From the NCBI GenBank assembly GCA_002077065.1, contig NAJO01000086.1, positions 6,092 to 68,847 on the forward strand: DNA of 62,756 nucleotides. Reading direction: 5' to 3'. Positions 20,507 to 32,093 of this stretch are shown piece by piece (the stretch's first letter is position 1; the number at the start of each line of letters is the position of its first letter). Origin of the DNA: Cryoendolithus antarcticus (Eukaryota > Ascomycota > Dothideomycetes > Cladosporiales > Cladosporiaceae). Made by a program: the position numbers and the translations under genes. The notes under the pieces were generated by a model. It did no database searches. It was not told where the DNA came from and saw nothing but the letters and a program-made list of their open reading frames with translations.

Positions 20507-21765
20507 TGCAGGTGACGGTAACTAACTTCAGGAAGGTTTCGACGAATTCTAGAGCGGCGATGAGAAATCCTGCAATAGAGATCCTCCGCAGGCACCTTTT
20601 TCCTATCGAAGCCCTCGCAGATCGAGTAACCCGCTCTACCAGCGCACCTGAATGTTGAAAGAGGGGAGACACTTTCGTTATATGGGAGTACAGGTGCGTT
20701 TTTCGTGGCGACCTAGACTGAGATTGCCGACCCTGTCGTGTTCTTTTGCCGTCCCGGCCTCAATAGGGGCTAAACTCAGGCCTTGATTATCCATTAATGA
20801 ACGTGTTTTCACTACCGCTATGACCATCTAACATACTAAGCAATGGAATGGGCTCTGCCACCTTGATCGGCGGATTCCCCAACAGCGCCTTGCGTCTTTC
20901 CTTTTGCTGCCATCAATGATTTTAGGCCACCCATCAGCTCCAACGGCATCTGTGAGTCAGCGCCATGAGGCGTGCGAAGTTTTTGGTCGACGCTAAGCAT
21001 GACCATGGGGACTTGGAGCGAAGCTTTTAAACAACGACAGTAACAGCGGTGGAGAGTCATCCATGTAAAGAGCTTCCGCTCGTGCAAACACTTCAACTTC
21101 ATGCTGTAGCTATAGACTAGATTGCGAGCGGTGTAGTACCCTACACGATCAATGCGTACGACTAGATGGATAGGTCGAATGTCTATCGAGGCGTCTAGAT
21201 AGGCATGGAGGCGCGCTCATCAAGCCAAACACAGTGTTATGATCTCCATCTCACCTGGGCTACTACTTTGATGAGTGGGACGGATGATGTGCGCGTTCAC
21301 GAGCGGGGCTGACAGCTGTAGAGATTCTGGGCCAGTCAAGGTAAAGTGCCCAGAACTCACCCTAACGCCTACCTACCTTATGTGTCCCATGCACCTACTA
21401 TGCGATAATAGTGACTACGTTTGTCGGAACTAGACCTATGACCTATAGCGATTTCGGCGACAGAAGGCGTTGAACGTCGCTAGTACGCTCGGATTTGATA
21501 TTATGACGGCGCGTACGGACTGTCTAGAGTATAACGAGTCGTAACATAAAGTATTTCAGTTGGACACGGTGTAGAATATTATGTAAGTGTAACAAACACG
21601 CTGTCCCTTGTAGGCTGCAGATATGTTTATCTACCATGTCTTCGAGACCTCTACATGTAGTGATTACAACAATGGACCTGGACAACTTAAGTGAGAGAGG
21701 GAGCTAGCGCACATGCCTCATACTTAAGGCGGTGGATATTGAACGCTATCAATAGTTTGCCGGGC
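20507..21765. other. intergenic, nothing recognised
   Basis: No ORF with family resemblance. From about 21100 to 21650 the sequence is stop-dense on both strands and looks eroded. Confidence 0.5.
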
Positions 21766-22852
21766 TCAGGTCCAAAATCCTCCTTTGCGACACTTGCCAC
21801 AAGGCCCTTGGATATCGCAGTCATGGAGCGATAGTCCCCAGTCGTTCCTGAAGGTTGCTTCCTTCTTTGGACATCCTTGTGATGCACATCTGCTCTGGAA
21901 GATATTACTACATGGTTTGAATACTCGCTGAGAGGCAATGCGGCGACCAAGCCGCTTGAATAAATCCACAGCCAGGCCTTCAACATCGTCGATAGCCATA
22001 GCGAAGTCGTGGTCATCATTGAGCCAGTCAATGTGATCAAGAATAATCGTGTGGACAGCATCTCGCAGACTGGCATCATGCTCCACTGTCGCGCTAAACA
22101 CATCAGGTATCGCAGCAGTGAGGTCACTTGCGTTCCAGTCGTCCCCATTAGCCTGCGTTTTGAACCTTTTCAATGCAAAGGATTTCAAAGCGGGCATGTC
22201 GTATTTTGATGCGATCGAATACATCTTTGCATGCATCTCGAAAATACTTGCTCTAGGCTAGGCCGGCTTGAATGACATGTCTTCTTTCTGCTCGGAAGCC
22301 TGCGAAGTCGAACAATCAAAGGCAAAACCTGGAGCTTGAATTATATTCTGCCCCGATCCATGCTGTTCGTCCGCTAAGTCAATGTAAAGATTTGAAGCTT
22401 GTGCGGGCTTATCGGCGAGGAGTCTCTCGTTGCGGCCGTCGTCGTTGGTCATTGGTGCATTTGGGACGAATGATTCCGCGTTGTCGTTCGAAGTATACGG
22501 AAAGTCGATCATGAGTTCGACGGCTCTTGGATCGTCTTCTTCAATACTACCGTCGTTGCTATCACTTGCTTGCAACTCGATTATTCCAGTGGTACCTTCC
22601 TGCCCTGAGCATTAGCCTGATTGTAATATCCGACAGACCTCGATGTTCTCACCTTCCATTTCCCGGCTTCACATGCGCTCCTCAAGAAGGGACACTGCGG
22701 ACAGACAATGCACTTATTACTTTGGACACAGACAAGCCGCATGTAATGACAAGGTCTGCATATTCTGGGTCTCGTCAATATGAAGCAATCCAAAGCATCT
22801 TACGCACTCACTCCGATAGTAGCGCCTCTAGCCCATCGCCATGCGTAGCCAT
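21766..22852 (-). pseudogene. BTB/POZ domain protein, one stop and one frameshift
   Basis: The model has three exons. Exon 1 (22852-22812) encodes MATHGDGLEALLSE. Intron 1 (22811-22765) has a GTGAGT donor and CCCAG acceptor. Exon 2 (22764-22653) encodes EYADLVITCG and then, after a frameshift equal to loss of two bases near 22715, CIVCPQCPFLRSACEAGKWK. Intron 2 (22652-22600) leads into EGTTGIIELQ, DDPRAVELMIDF and, past a TAG at 22258, MHAKMYSIASKYDMPALKSF. This is the BTB fold of the large fungal family of BTB-only proteins, often substrate adaptors of Cul3 ubiquitin ligases. A Cys-bearing C-terminus follows (SRCASQGCPKK). With two lesions it is a young pseudogene, unless recoded or edited. 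Confidence 0.8.
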
Positions 22853-24112
22853 GTGAATTTACTGATGAGTGTGCTCTAACACAGCTTGTAATCTCACCCA
22901 AGATGCATGTCTTCGCGCAATGGCATGGTACGTGCGTTCAGGCAGCAATGTCTGCGTCATCGCGGGGACAGCAGGGCCATCTGCCAGCAAACAACATTGA
23001 GCATGCACTTTCGTCTTCTACAAAATATGACGCATGTGATACTGCAGCCTGCACGCTGGGACGTGCAACTTGCTCAATCACTTTTACACACGTGGCAAAG
23101 CCTTCGCAGCAGGCGACGAAACCAAGCGTGCACGTGTGGAACATGCATGCGCTGTTTCATGTGCGAGGACCCGACAGCTGATCGCTGGGCCAATCAGCGT
23201 CTTTGTCTGCCCGCCCGAAGGTCTAGCATGATGGCATGTCAGAGGATGGGCCCATTGTTACACCGTGATTGATAGGACTTCCGGCTCGTACGCGCTTGCG
23301 CGGCCCGCATCTCCCGCCAATCATCGTTTCGTATCGCAGACAACGCCTAAGACTGCACGGCTACATCGATAGGTGGGGATCTGAGGAAGCGCCTGAGGCT
23401 TCATCCATACGTAGACTTTATCAGTCGTACGCACGTTCTGTACCACCGTCGCACAAACGCCCTACGCAACGTTTCATGGATATCACAAATGCCTTACACT
23501 ACGTCGTACTCACGCCCTGCACTACCCAAGCATACGCGACCCACAATACATGACAATTGATATGTGATGTAGGATTACAGAAGCCTTTGTCTACAGCCAA
23601 ATAAATAGCACATTGCATAGAGAACCGTGCTGTTATCTGTTCAGAATACTAAGGCTAGGTCTGGCTGCGTGGCAGTACCCAGGAAGTTATCCTCGCAGTT
23701 CTCGTCGTCCTCGGGCTTGTCATCCTCGTGCGCATCGTCGATATCCGCATCTGATGGCGCGTCCCCAATATCCGCGGTTGCTCATTCCGTACGGGCGCAT
23801 CGCCTATGTCTGTAACCTAAATTTCGCACGCAGAAGCGCAGGCCACGGGCTCGTCTGCAGTGAAAGTAGTCTCAGTAGACATGAGCGCGGCAGAGAGCGA
23901 CATAGTGCATTGTTAAGAGCATGTAGACGCACGCACGTTGAAGACGAAGGCAATGTGACGGCGAGGCGGTGCGTCATTCGTGGATCCTGGCGAGCCTGTA
24001 ATCCCGTTCCGCCGCTACGCGCCGTTCCGCAATTGGGTATTGCGTCAATGCAGCATAAACAAACAACACCCTCATTGCATGCCGGTTTGACCGACACATC
24101 GTTTTTCTCTTT
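22853..24112. other. intergenic, nothing recognised
   Basis: Several 60-175-codon ORFs overlap on both strands without motifs (for example 23613-24140 plus). No RNA gene or repeat recognised. Confidence 0.5.
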
Positions 24113-25453
24113 ATGGATAACCCGTCTGCATTCCGAATGACTTCTGGTGTATGCAAAGTAACCTCTTGGCTGGACGATCTAACTCCACCGCCCTACTCGT
24201 CCCGCAAGCGCCGGCGGCCGCTCGTGGAAATGGACAGCAATACTACCCCACGTAAGAAGAACACACATCCTATCGATAGCACTCCGAAGGCTTTCCTGGT
24301 ATCAACAGAAATATCAATCGCAGATGCGGAAGACATTACACCACGCCCGGCTGTCGTCGCGCTTACATCAGCAACAACCCTGAGGCCTGACGACTCACCA
24401 AGTCATGCTGGTCACCCGACGATGACAAGCACAACAGACTCAAGTACAGACGCCAGTAGTACAGCACGGAAGAGGAAGCGGGACGGCAGTCCTGTGAAGA
24501 GCTTGACCATGCTGAAAAGAGCGGAATATTTCGTGGAGCAACGCTCTATCGGACGGGCGAAGGACTTGCCGGAGAAGCTTCAGTCCCTAGCCAAAGCGAT
24601 GAAGGATATCGGCTGCGCCCGGGGGATTATACCCAGCGAACTAGCTGCGGATCTCGTGTCGGATCTTGCGGAAGACGAGGACGACGGTACTCGCCTTGTA
24701 TCAATTTACCGTTGTCAGCTGGGCGCAACACCAACTCCACCCTTTGTACAGCGACACCTACATCATGTGGCTGGTAACCTATCCTTGGCTCGATCGGAGG
24801 CAGCATGGAATTGTAATGCCCACGCGCCTCTCCTTGACGAGGCCTGGTGGCTCTCCAGGCACCGCGAGTCTTTGAGATGGGAGAATGTCACCACTGCATC
24901 TATCGAACCGAAAGAGCTACTCCCGGCTCTAACGACCAGCGATACTTTCGCTTCGAAGAAGGTAGATTTTGCCATCACTCTTGTGCTCGATCTGGTAGTC
25001 GAGCGTCGTCTCTCACGATGCGGCGTTGTCTCGCTTTCACAAACGAGATCTGAGCCGCTCCGCTATTCACCTGTTGCCGTCAGCTTCGAAACAAAGCTAC
25101 CCGGCGAGAGTTGGGCAGATGCGAGTCTGCAACTGAATACGTGGGCGTTGGCGCAAGTCGCCAAGCTTAGAGAGCTCTTGATCAAAGCGGGGCGGCCTGC
25201 GGTGGATATCCCAGCTCTGCCACTTGTTGTGGTTCAAGGCAACGAATGGAAGTTCATGTACCTGGAAGTCGGCCCAAGGCAGGCCTGGCTATGGACAAAA
25301 ATAACACTTGGCGATGCAGATTGCGCGCGAGGAGTATATCAGGTTGTTGCTGCGCTACAGCGATTAATGGAGTGGAGCGAGAGCGTGTATCGTCCCTGGT
25401 TTGTGGAAAACATCTTGACACCAATTCTCGCGACGGTACCAATGGAGGCATGA
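24113..25453 (+). CDS. PD-(D/E)XK nuclease-like protein (PDDEXK_12 type)
   Basis: An intronless 446-residue protein from ATG 24113. The first 130 residues are polar with basic patches (SSRKRRRP, ARKRKRDGSP) that could serve as nuclear localisation signals. The C-terminal half shows the restriction-endonuclease-like core: a helix-borne Glu in ARSEAAWN (E229), KKVDFAI (D285), VSFETKLPG (E326-x-K328) and the trailing VVVQGNEWKFMYLE (Q375). This order matches the fungal PDDEXK_12 domain. Members are predicted DNases of unknown substrate, common in accessory fungal DNA. All catalytic positions are kept and the frame is undamaged, in contrast to the pseudogenes on both sides. Confidence 0.8.
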   Translation: MDNPSAFRMTSGVCKVTSWLDDLTPPPYSSRKRRRPLVEMDSNTTPRKKNTHPIDSTPKAFLVSTEISIADAEDITPRPAVVALTSATTLRPDDSPSHAGHPTMTSTTDSSTDASSTARKRKRDGSPVKSLTMLKRAEYFVEQRSIGRAKDLPEKLQSLAKAMKDIGCARGIIPSELAADLVSDLAEDEDDGTRLVSIYRCQLGATPTPPFVQRHLHHVAGNLSLARSEAAWNCNAHAPLLDEAWWLSRHRESLRWENVTTASIEPKELLPALTTSDTFASKKVDFAITLVLDLVVERRLSRCGVVSLSQTRSEPLRYSPVAVSFETKLPGESWADASLQLNTWALAQVAKLRELLIKAGRPAVDIPALPLVVVQGNEWKFMYLEVGPRQAWLWTKITLGDADCARGVYQVVAALQRLMEWSESVYRPWFVENILTPILATVPMEA

Positions 25454-27977
25454 TCAGGTGCGAATACAGCTATCTCGTGTATAATGGTAAGGATAATATT
25501 TGACGAAACCTATGAAACATGGGAGTCTAGTTAGCACATCATGAGCTACAGTACAGCTGAAGTCCAAGCATGATCACCGCGTTGAATGCGAACTGTAGGG
25601 AAGTGAGACACTTGATGAGGGAACCCGCAGATTTCCCCCATGGTCTGGACAACTTTGCGTATGGCTACGTAACTCTCGTGTCAGTAGGAACCCGAAGACA
25701 ACCCCGTACTTTGCTGAACACAGTAGTTCGATCGTTTTTTCTGAGAGAGTAAACTAAGAACCTTAATAAGAAGAGTGATCACAGGGCCAGTATCAGCACA
25801 GGACCTTGGCAATCTTAATGCTCGCTCACACGCGTGATCCGATGTTGACATTGATCCACTGGCGATCAGGTCCAATTTATGGAGACGCGGCAGTCTCTAT
25901 GACAAGTAACTCAGTCATGCGGCTGCTTCACATTAAATACCAGGAGGCACCTGAGTTCACAATATCGGGACGACGCTGTGCGTTTTTTTGATGCTGTCAT
26001 ATCTCGTCTGCACACCTCAGAACAAACTTTGATCTAAACGGGAATGCCGAGTATTGGTAGATATGCTTTCAATGTCGTCGCCATAGTTGCAGAAGATCAT
26101 TTTCTACTTGTTGTAGATTTGGGGTCTCTTTGAGCCTCCTGCTCACCGCTCGTTTAACATGTCAGAGTTTTGCAACGACCGCTGATGCAGCCGTCCTCGC
26201 TTTGAGTGGATTCATCATGAAAATCAGCCTCTCCCACTGCCACCCAGGACACACATACAACGACTAGTAGTCAGAGGTCAGAGCTGCGGGAGCTTCTCGT
26301 GCTATTGCAACTACGCCGAGACGTTATCGGACGACCAGTCGATGGCTGTTACCTTTTTGCCCACAGTACACAAAGTGCTTTGAAGCCGAGACCCTCCGTG
26401 CCTGATCCCCTCCTGTCTGACTGCGTGAAGAGCGTCTTACGGACATGCCTTGCCTCAATCTGTACCATTGTATTCGGTATATCTAATGTTCTTCACTGTT
26501 TATTGGCAGAATAGGTGTGCGTCCCTGAGATGTTCTGCTATTCCTTTCCGCTAGCGGTGCAAATTTTCCATGTTTGTACACTTCAAAGGGGGCGTAGATT
26601 GGCGCCTTTCGTGCAGGTGTTGCTGACGCTTATTACGTCGGCCTTCCATCTTGTATTGGTGTCCTGGTACTGGTGCTGTGCGCAGATGTCTCTCATCGAG
26701 ATTGATGTCGCTATTGTCTACAGTTGCGAGGGCTCTTGGGCCACTGTGGGCCGTTGACCGTAGCGGTATCTGGTTAGATGAAGATCTTTCCGACTTTTAA
26801 CGATCTTTGTTCGGCCGCTGGCTTTTTCATCACGGTGAACAATAAGGCCAGGAAATATAAGGGTTCAAGCTAGTGTTAGTCACGACTATACTAGACTCAA
26901 GGTACAACGTTGCAAAGCTGAAGAGGAGAAGAACTGTGAACACGCTCCGAGGTCTTTTCTTGGATCTTGTGAGAAAGACTTCGAACATTCTTGAGGTCTT
27001 GGCTGTGATATGTGTTTTGACCAGGGCATAGCCTTGTAAGGGGCCCAGCCCGTGACACTAGTAGGTTCGACAGGGCCTCAGATGCGGAAAACCTTTTTCC
27101 GCAGGTGGCTGTAGAACATGGCGAAGGATTACTACTGTGCTTTGTGAATTGCTGCTGCACGAATGTCACGATTATCGACTCCGGGGCAGTGATGGGTGGT
27201 CTAGATGCCAAGGTGCTCGAGCGTAGATCGTCGCTAAGTCGGGAGTCAACGTATCAAAGGCCTGTGAGATCGGTCATGGTCAATCCTGACCGGTGAACAT
27301 CATACTACATGCTGTGATCAATAGTCTTTCTATTGCCTTCTGTCGCATTCATCGGTTTGTCACTCGCGGGTGCACGGCACTCGCCATCTTGAACGCGACA
27401 ATATAATAGTTTCGACAGTAAGTTAAACAGGTAAAATGTAGAAGCACACGAGAGAAATCTGGTCACTGCGGTCAGACATCAGATCGAGCCCCAGCTCCAT
27501 CTTATATGATACGCCTCGTTCGTTGTCACAATTCATCGCGATCGGAGAGTGGAGACACTAGATACTCAAGGGGGGGAAAGGGGGCGAGTTTGGGGCTAGT
27601 CTACAGAAAAAGCCTGGTTCCGTGAACCCAAAGACGTCTCAGGGACCGAGCATAGTGCGTCAGGTGACCCAATTGAGACTTCCTGGAAGTCCCAAATTGA
27701 ACGGGCCGTACCGAAGATCCGATTCACAAGACCTCGAGAACATTTGCAGCATGAGTGATCATACACATTGCCAGCGAGAACGCAGACTGTTCAACCTGTG
27801 ACAATCTCAACTTCGCCAATCTCTCGCTTCCAACCTTCTGAATGTTTTTGGATCCCCCTCATCCATTTTCCCATCTTATATGACTCCCTCCCTACTTACT
27901 TATATCTGCCTCTCGGGGTTGATACGTTGGTAGATGAGACACGGATACGCCATGTAGTCGACCTCACTCAGCCCGCT
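25454..27977. other. gene-poor stretch
   Basis: No recognisable gene. A frame at 26299-26757 (plus) is open apart from one TAG at 26512 and encodes hydrophobic segments (PFVQVLLTLITSAFHLVLVS), perhaps a membrane-protein scrap. A minus ORF at 26897-27211 has no motif. A G/A-rich patch lies near 27570. Confidence 0.45.
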
Positions 27978-28299
27978 ATGGCCTCGGTTAGCACCATCAA
28001 TGTTGGCGGTCGTCATGTCACTACCCTCAAATCGACCCTCTGCCAGTCACCCTTCCTAGCTAAACTCCTTTCCGTAGACTGTGCCCCGACTGCGGCTCTC
28101 TCGTGTGAACGGGCTACTCTTCTTCGATGCGGATCCGATTCTGTTCGAACACGTCTTGAACTTTTTACGCCGTCCCTTCCCTCCCATCTTCTGGACCCGA
28201 ACCAATGGCTTCGACCTCGCGTTATACGTCCGCCTGCTGAACGAAGCCGAGTACTTCCAACTGGACGCCCTCGCCGACTGGATCCGTGAGAAGAAATAA
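27978..28299 (+). pseudogene. T1/KCTD-type BTB domain protein with frameshift
   Basis: From ATG 27978 the frame reads MASVSTINVGGRHVTTLKST, the start of a potassium-channel-tetramerisation-type (BTB_2) domain. About 40 codons later the domain continues one frame over: GLLFFDADPILFEHVLNFLR, then LYVRLLNEAEYFQLDALADW, ending at a TAA at 28297. Strand and helix order fit the KCTD fold, which forms homotetramers or pentamers, often as Cul3 adaptors. The open lengths are offset by one base around 28090-28115, so this copy is frameshifted; no GT-AG pair was evident there. The region to 28640 may hold eroded 3' sequence. Confidence 0.65.
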
Positions 28300-28557
28300 G
28301 TTACGACCGTTAGTATTTCCCCATCTACGGATTTGATACGATTGGACAATCAGGCCCTGGGACCACCTGACCACCATGGTGACGTCCAGAAGGAAATTGA
28401 CGCCGACAGTGCCACCTCCAACTCTAACTCTGGCAAGTCCACCGTATACTGGAAACGGATCCATAGTTGGAGAACGGTCGTCAGTCCTCAGGTCAGTCAT
28501 CGACATCAGCCCGTCTGCTTCGTATACTAATTCGTGTCGTGTAGGAGAGTCTATAGT

Positions 28558-29153
28558 CTACCGTCCGTGGTCATTATCAAAGTCAGGTCTTGACACCAGC
28601 TCGGGGTTTGATGGCGCTTTGAGATCAGGATAGGCGCAGCAATAACAACGGAGGTCGCATTTTACCGTATGAGGACATCGTATTGTGACTCTTTTGTTAC
28701 CCCATTCCTCAAGGAATTTTCCAGAGTAGTCAAGACGCACCGTTCACACATGAAGGTGTTCGGTCGCAGCGTTGATCTTACCGTCACCTACGGGGCACTC
28801 GACCACTCAAACCAGCTCTCGGACAAATTGGAGGCGTGTTTTATTCGGGGATCGAGAGTCGTCGGCGGCCGTGAAAGACCGAGCGAACAAATTTCAAGAT
28901 TGTCGATTATGTCTCTTGGAATGAACCCGAAGAAGAGCCACTTACTTATCAAAATAACATGGAGCTCAAGAGGTATTATTGCGGGCTCTACTGAACGCGT
29001 GGTCAACACTGTCTCTGCGTCAGTGACAATGCCCTCGCGTTGCTTTCCCTTGATTGGTTCGGCCACATCCAGACCACCTTCAAGCTGTAAGTCGAGAATA
29101 GTGTTGAGAGATAGTTGATCAATATTCACGAAAGACCGTTGCGTAAGCGCCAT
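28558..29153 (-). CDS. possible small two-exon gene, unknown function
   Basis: A minus-strand ORF starting at ATG 29153 (MALTQRSFVNIDQLSLNTIL, then LDLQLEGGLDV) has protein-like composition for 121 codons. It is followed on the same strand by a 60-codon ORF (28740-28558) containing CDLRCYCCAYPDLKAP. A GTAGGT donor-like site near 28785 could join them. A plus-strand ORF covers the same bases, so coding status and strand are uncertain. No family recognised. Confidence 0.25.
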
Positions 29154-30138
29154 AGCGACAGATGTTTATAGCTTCAATGCTGCAGAGATTCTAAATGATG
29201 TTGAGTAGAGATAGGACAGAAGCACGGAACGACGCTGAGAGGCCGGAACGAGACACGTAGGTGAGGGCACCGCAGACTTTCCCGGTCCTCGAACTCATGA
29301 TGAGTCTATGCAAGTGAAGCTCTAGATTGTTACCCAGTCGAAAGTAAATTACCATATCTAGCCCGGTGGCTGAAAGGTTATAAGATATATATCTTTGCTT
29401 GAGATGGATAGGTTCGAGCGTCGATGTCGTTATTCAGGTGTTGAGGAACATCTGACGCGCAAAATTTGAGTGCTGCGAAGGATGTCGATTGTTCCCTAGA
29501 ACTAATCATTCCGTTACTCTAGGTTACTATTTTCGCTCGCTGCGAAAACGCAGCCCATCTTGGGTGCTTTTGCGAGAGCGGTCGAGTAGAGCAGTGCCGA
29601 TGTAGATGAGCTTTTCGAAAAACAAAGGTAGAGGGCGAGGCGAGGGCATGCAGGCGCACGACTTAGGTGCTTGACTGCAAATTGACAGGCTGTAGTGCCT
29701 TGACACCCACCCCATGCAGATTGATCGACCTTTCTCGCCGATCTCCCACCGCACTTTTCTCACTGCACCGATAACCCGCGGAGCCGTATCTCTTCACCGC
29801 CTTCGCAATCCCAAGTCGCCGTTGTCATGCCTCCATATTGCCCTTGCGAAAGGATGGGATTGCTCTCGAGAATCCGGTATCGGAGCAGTGGCCTGAGCGT
29901 AAATGGAGGGGCGCGATCTGGAAAGTCATCCCATGATCTAGTATCGTGTTCCTGTGCGCCCTCGTCTTGCATCAATTGCGAACATTTAACTCCGGCCGCC
30001 TAGTCTTTCAGTACATATTTTTCACTATTGTCATAGCGCACTTAAGAACATTCTTTACAATGTCTGTCTCGTGGTGCAGACGGTAATCCTAGTTACGTTG
30101 CTTACACACTAGGTAGAAGAAACATTGCATGACGAGGA
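29154..30138. other. intergenic, nothing recognised
   Basis: Short ORFs on both strands without motifs; A/T-rich around 29340-29400 and 30000-30120. Confidence 0.5.
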
Positions 30139-30592
30139 TCATGGGCCTTTTCCAGCGTCCCATCGTTCTTCACCGCCCGCAGACCATCTAACTAGTAAGC
30201 TGTACATGTCACTGGGGACCTGGACCAGTTTGGTTATCCCCAAGAACTCATTTAACGAGTAATAGTACTCGATATACCAAAGTCGTTGCTGTAACCTGAT
30301 TATGTTCTTTCGCAAATCTTCACAAGCTTGTATGTGTTCAGTGAGTAATATCTTCTTATGTATAGCCTGAAATGGAACCCCATTCGTATACCATCCAGTG
30401 GTACGAATGGCAGTAATACACCACGCCTGTCTGGTCGTATAAGTGCCAACATTGTGCTCCCGCTCGCCGAACGGGCCGATTACTCCGCTCCACAAGATTC
30501 CAAGCTAGAAGAGAGAATCGGTCCTGAGGCAACTCGGCCGGAGGCATGTGCCCTTGTTCGCCCACCATTTTGATTGATCTTGATACAGCCAA
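30139..30592 (-). other. unresolved overlapping minus-strand ORFs
   Basis: Two minus-strand frames (30592-30356 and 30495-30139) overlap. The second encodes a protein-like, helix-rich sequence (LRKNIIRLQQRLWYIEYYY). A frameshifted or spliced gene is possible, but no family resemblance was found. Confidence 0.25.
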
Positions 30593-31093
30593 GGGTCGTT
30601 TGCACGAGTAAAGTTTGGTCCAAGATGGAGAAGTTCCCGACTGTCGGACTTCAACTTCGCGCTGGATTTGAATCTGAGAGGCGCATTGAGCTATGGAAGA
30701 TTCGAACGACAGGAGATTCTCAGTCTACTGTAGTGATATGTTGTGCGTGCATGCTCCCGTCCCCACCTCATTCGACCCATTTTATAGCGATCCAATCACA
30801 CATAGGTCGTACTACAACCCATAGTCGCCCCACTTGCGTGCATCGCCCACGACCAAGATTCTCTCGGCCGTATGCACGGACCATCGACTTCGCAACAATG
30901 CATATGCAGCTCGGTACATCACAGGAGCTATGATGTCTATGGCAACCACTGGACTCTTTCCCGCAAATGCGGATTACCGTTGGGATGAGGCCTAGGCGCA
31001 TGGCTGCCAAATATGATCCTGTGCTCTGCAGACTGCCGCACAACATGTTGGTGCTCGGCCACTCGTCGTGCTTCATCGCAAGTTGCTGTGAGT

Positions 31094-31145
31094 CATTCCA
31101 GTGCTGCATTCCAGTGCTGCATTCCAATGCTGCATTCCAGTGCTG
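31094..31145. repeat. four tandem copies of a 13-bp unit
   Basis: CATTCCAGTGCTG occurs four times head to tail (31094, 31107, 31120, 31133). The third copy has A instead of G at position 8. It is a simple minisatellite just upstream of the Cys-rich ORF; no function is evident. Confidence 0.9.
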
Positions 31146-31304
31146 ATCCCATTCATTTCCCGCTCCTACTACAGTGCCTCATCACAGCATTTCACCCTCC
31201 CAACGACAGAAGTGCACACCAATTCGACGATCCTCTAGAACTCTGGGGAAAGAAGCAGAGCCACGTTCGAAGAGCAGATCGAAGCATCGCATAAGGACGA
31301 GCAG

Positions 31305-31577
31305 ATGGACATTGTCTTGGATTATCATATTCTTCCAGATGGGCAGGCCTGTCCGTGCCGCACCGATTTGCCGACCACACGCTTCTATAGGTTCTTCACC
31401 TGCCATCGGTGCGGGTTCTTGGGCTACAGCACGAATGTCTGCATGATCAGACATGCAGATTTGCCTAAAGGCAAGGATATCTACAGTGGTGGTTTCTGCG
31501 CTGATTGCCAGAAGAAGAGCAAGAAGGAGGACATTCACGCGACTAAGACCGGGACCTGGGAAGATGCCGGATTTTAG
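31305..31577 (+). CDS. small Cys-rich zinc-ribbon-like protein
   Basis: A 90-residue ORF from ATG 31305. It has paired cysteines spaced like a treble zinc ribbon: CPC (17-19), CHRC (34-37), a lone Cys with a nearby His (CMIRH) and CADC near residue 66, then a Lys-rich stretch (CQKKSKKED). Such spacing suggests metal binding. I do not know the family. After the TAG the same strand continues with coding-like charged sequence (AAKNGETRIKYVVEL, then LNADQIDTKSTSAGQLAIS in another frame), so the true gene may be longer and damaged. Confidence 0.4.
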   Translation: MDIVLDYHILPDGQACPCRTDLPTTRFYRFFTCHRCGFLGYSTNVCMIRHADLPKGKDIYSGGFCADCQKKSKKEDIHATKTGTWEDAGF

Positions 31578-32093
31578 CTTGGAACCGACGCCGCCAAAAA
31601 CGGCGAGACGCGGATCAAGTACGTAGTGGAGCTGAAGGACAGACCGTCAAAAACATCAATTACTCGGACAGCAGCTCAATGCGGACCAGATCGACACCAA
31701 GAGCACGAGCGCCGGTCAGCTCGCAATAAGTCTTGGAGTGGGGAGCCCAGAAGAATTGTTATGCAATCTGCGTCCAAAACGTCGAGCGCGGACGGCCGAT
31801 CGACTTTGGAATACACACTGCGGCTGGCCGTCATTTGTGCAGCTCCTTTCACTAGCGGCATCGAGCATAATCACGAGCATGATCGATCACGAGCACGCAC
31901 AAGTCATGTGCTGGCGCGCTAGTCGTTCTTCACAGGACCATTTAAGAGTTTTCGATTCCATCACTACTCTCATTCCTATATCCAATCCACCACTACCTCC
32001 TGCCCCCGCTTCGTTGTCAACGAAGCCTCCGCCTCTACCACATCGACTCCAACACCCTCCTCCTCCTCCGTCAAGAACGAACAGCCTATCACC

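Noticed and set aside
21687..22148. 153-codon minus-strand ORF
   Set aside because: Overlaps the BTB gene in another frame and has no BTB similarity.
26299..26757. Membrane-protein gene
   Set aside because: Open apart from one TAG and hydrophobic, but with no family pattern; the length is compatible with chance.
28669..29118. 149-codon plus-strand ORF
   Set aside because: Overlaps a minus-strand frame of better composition; neither is certain, and this one is Ser/Arg-rich like a shadow.
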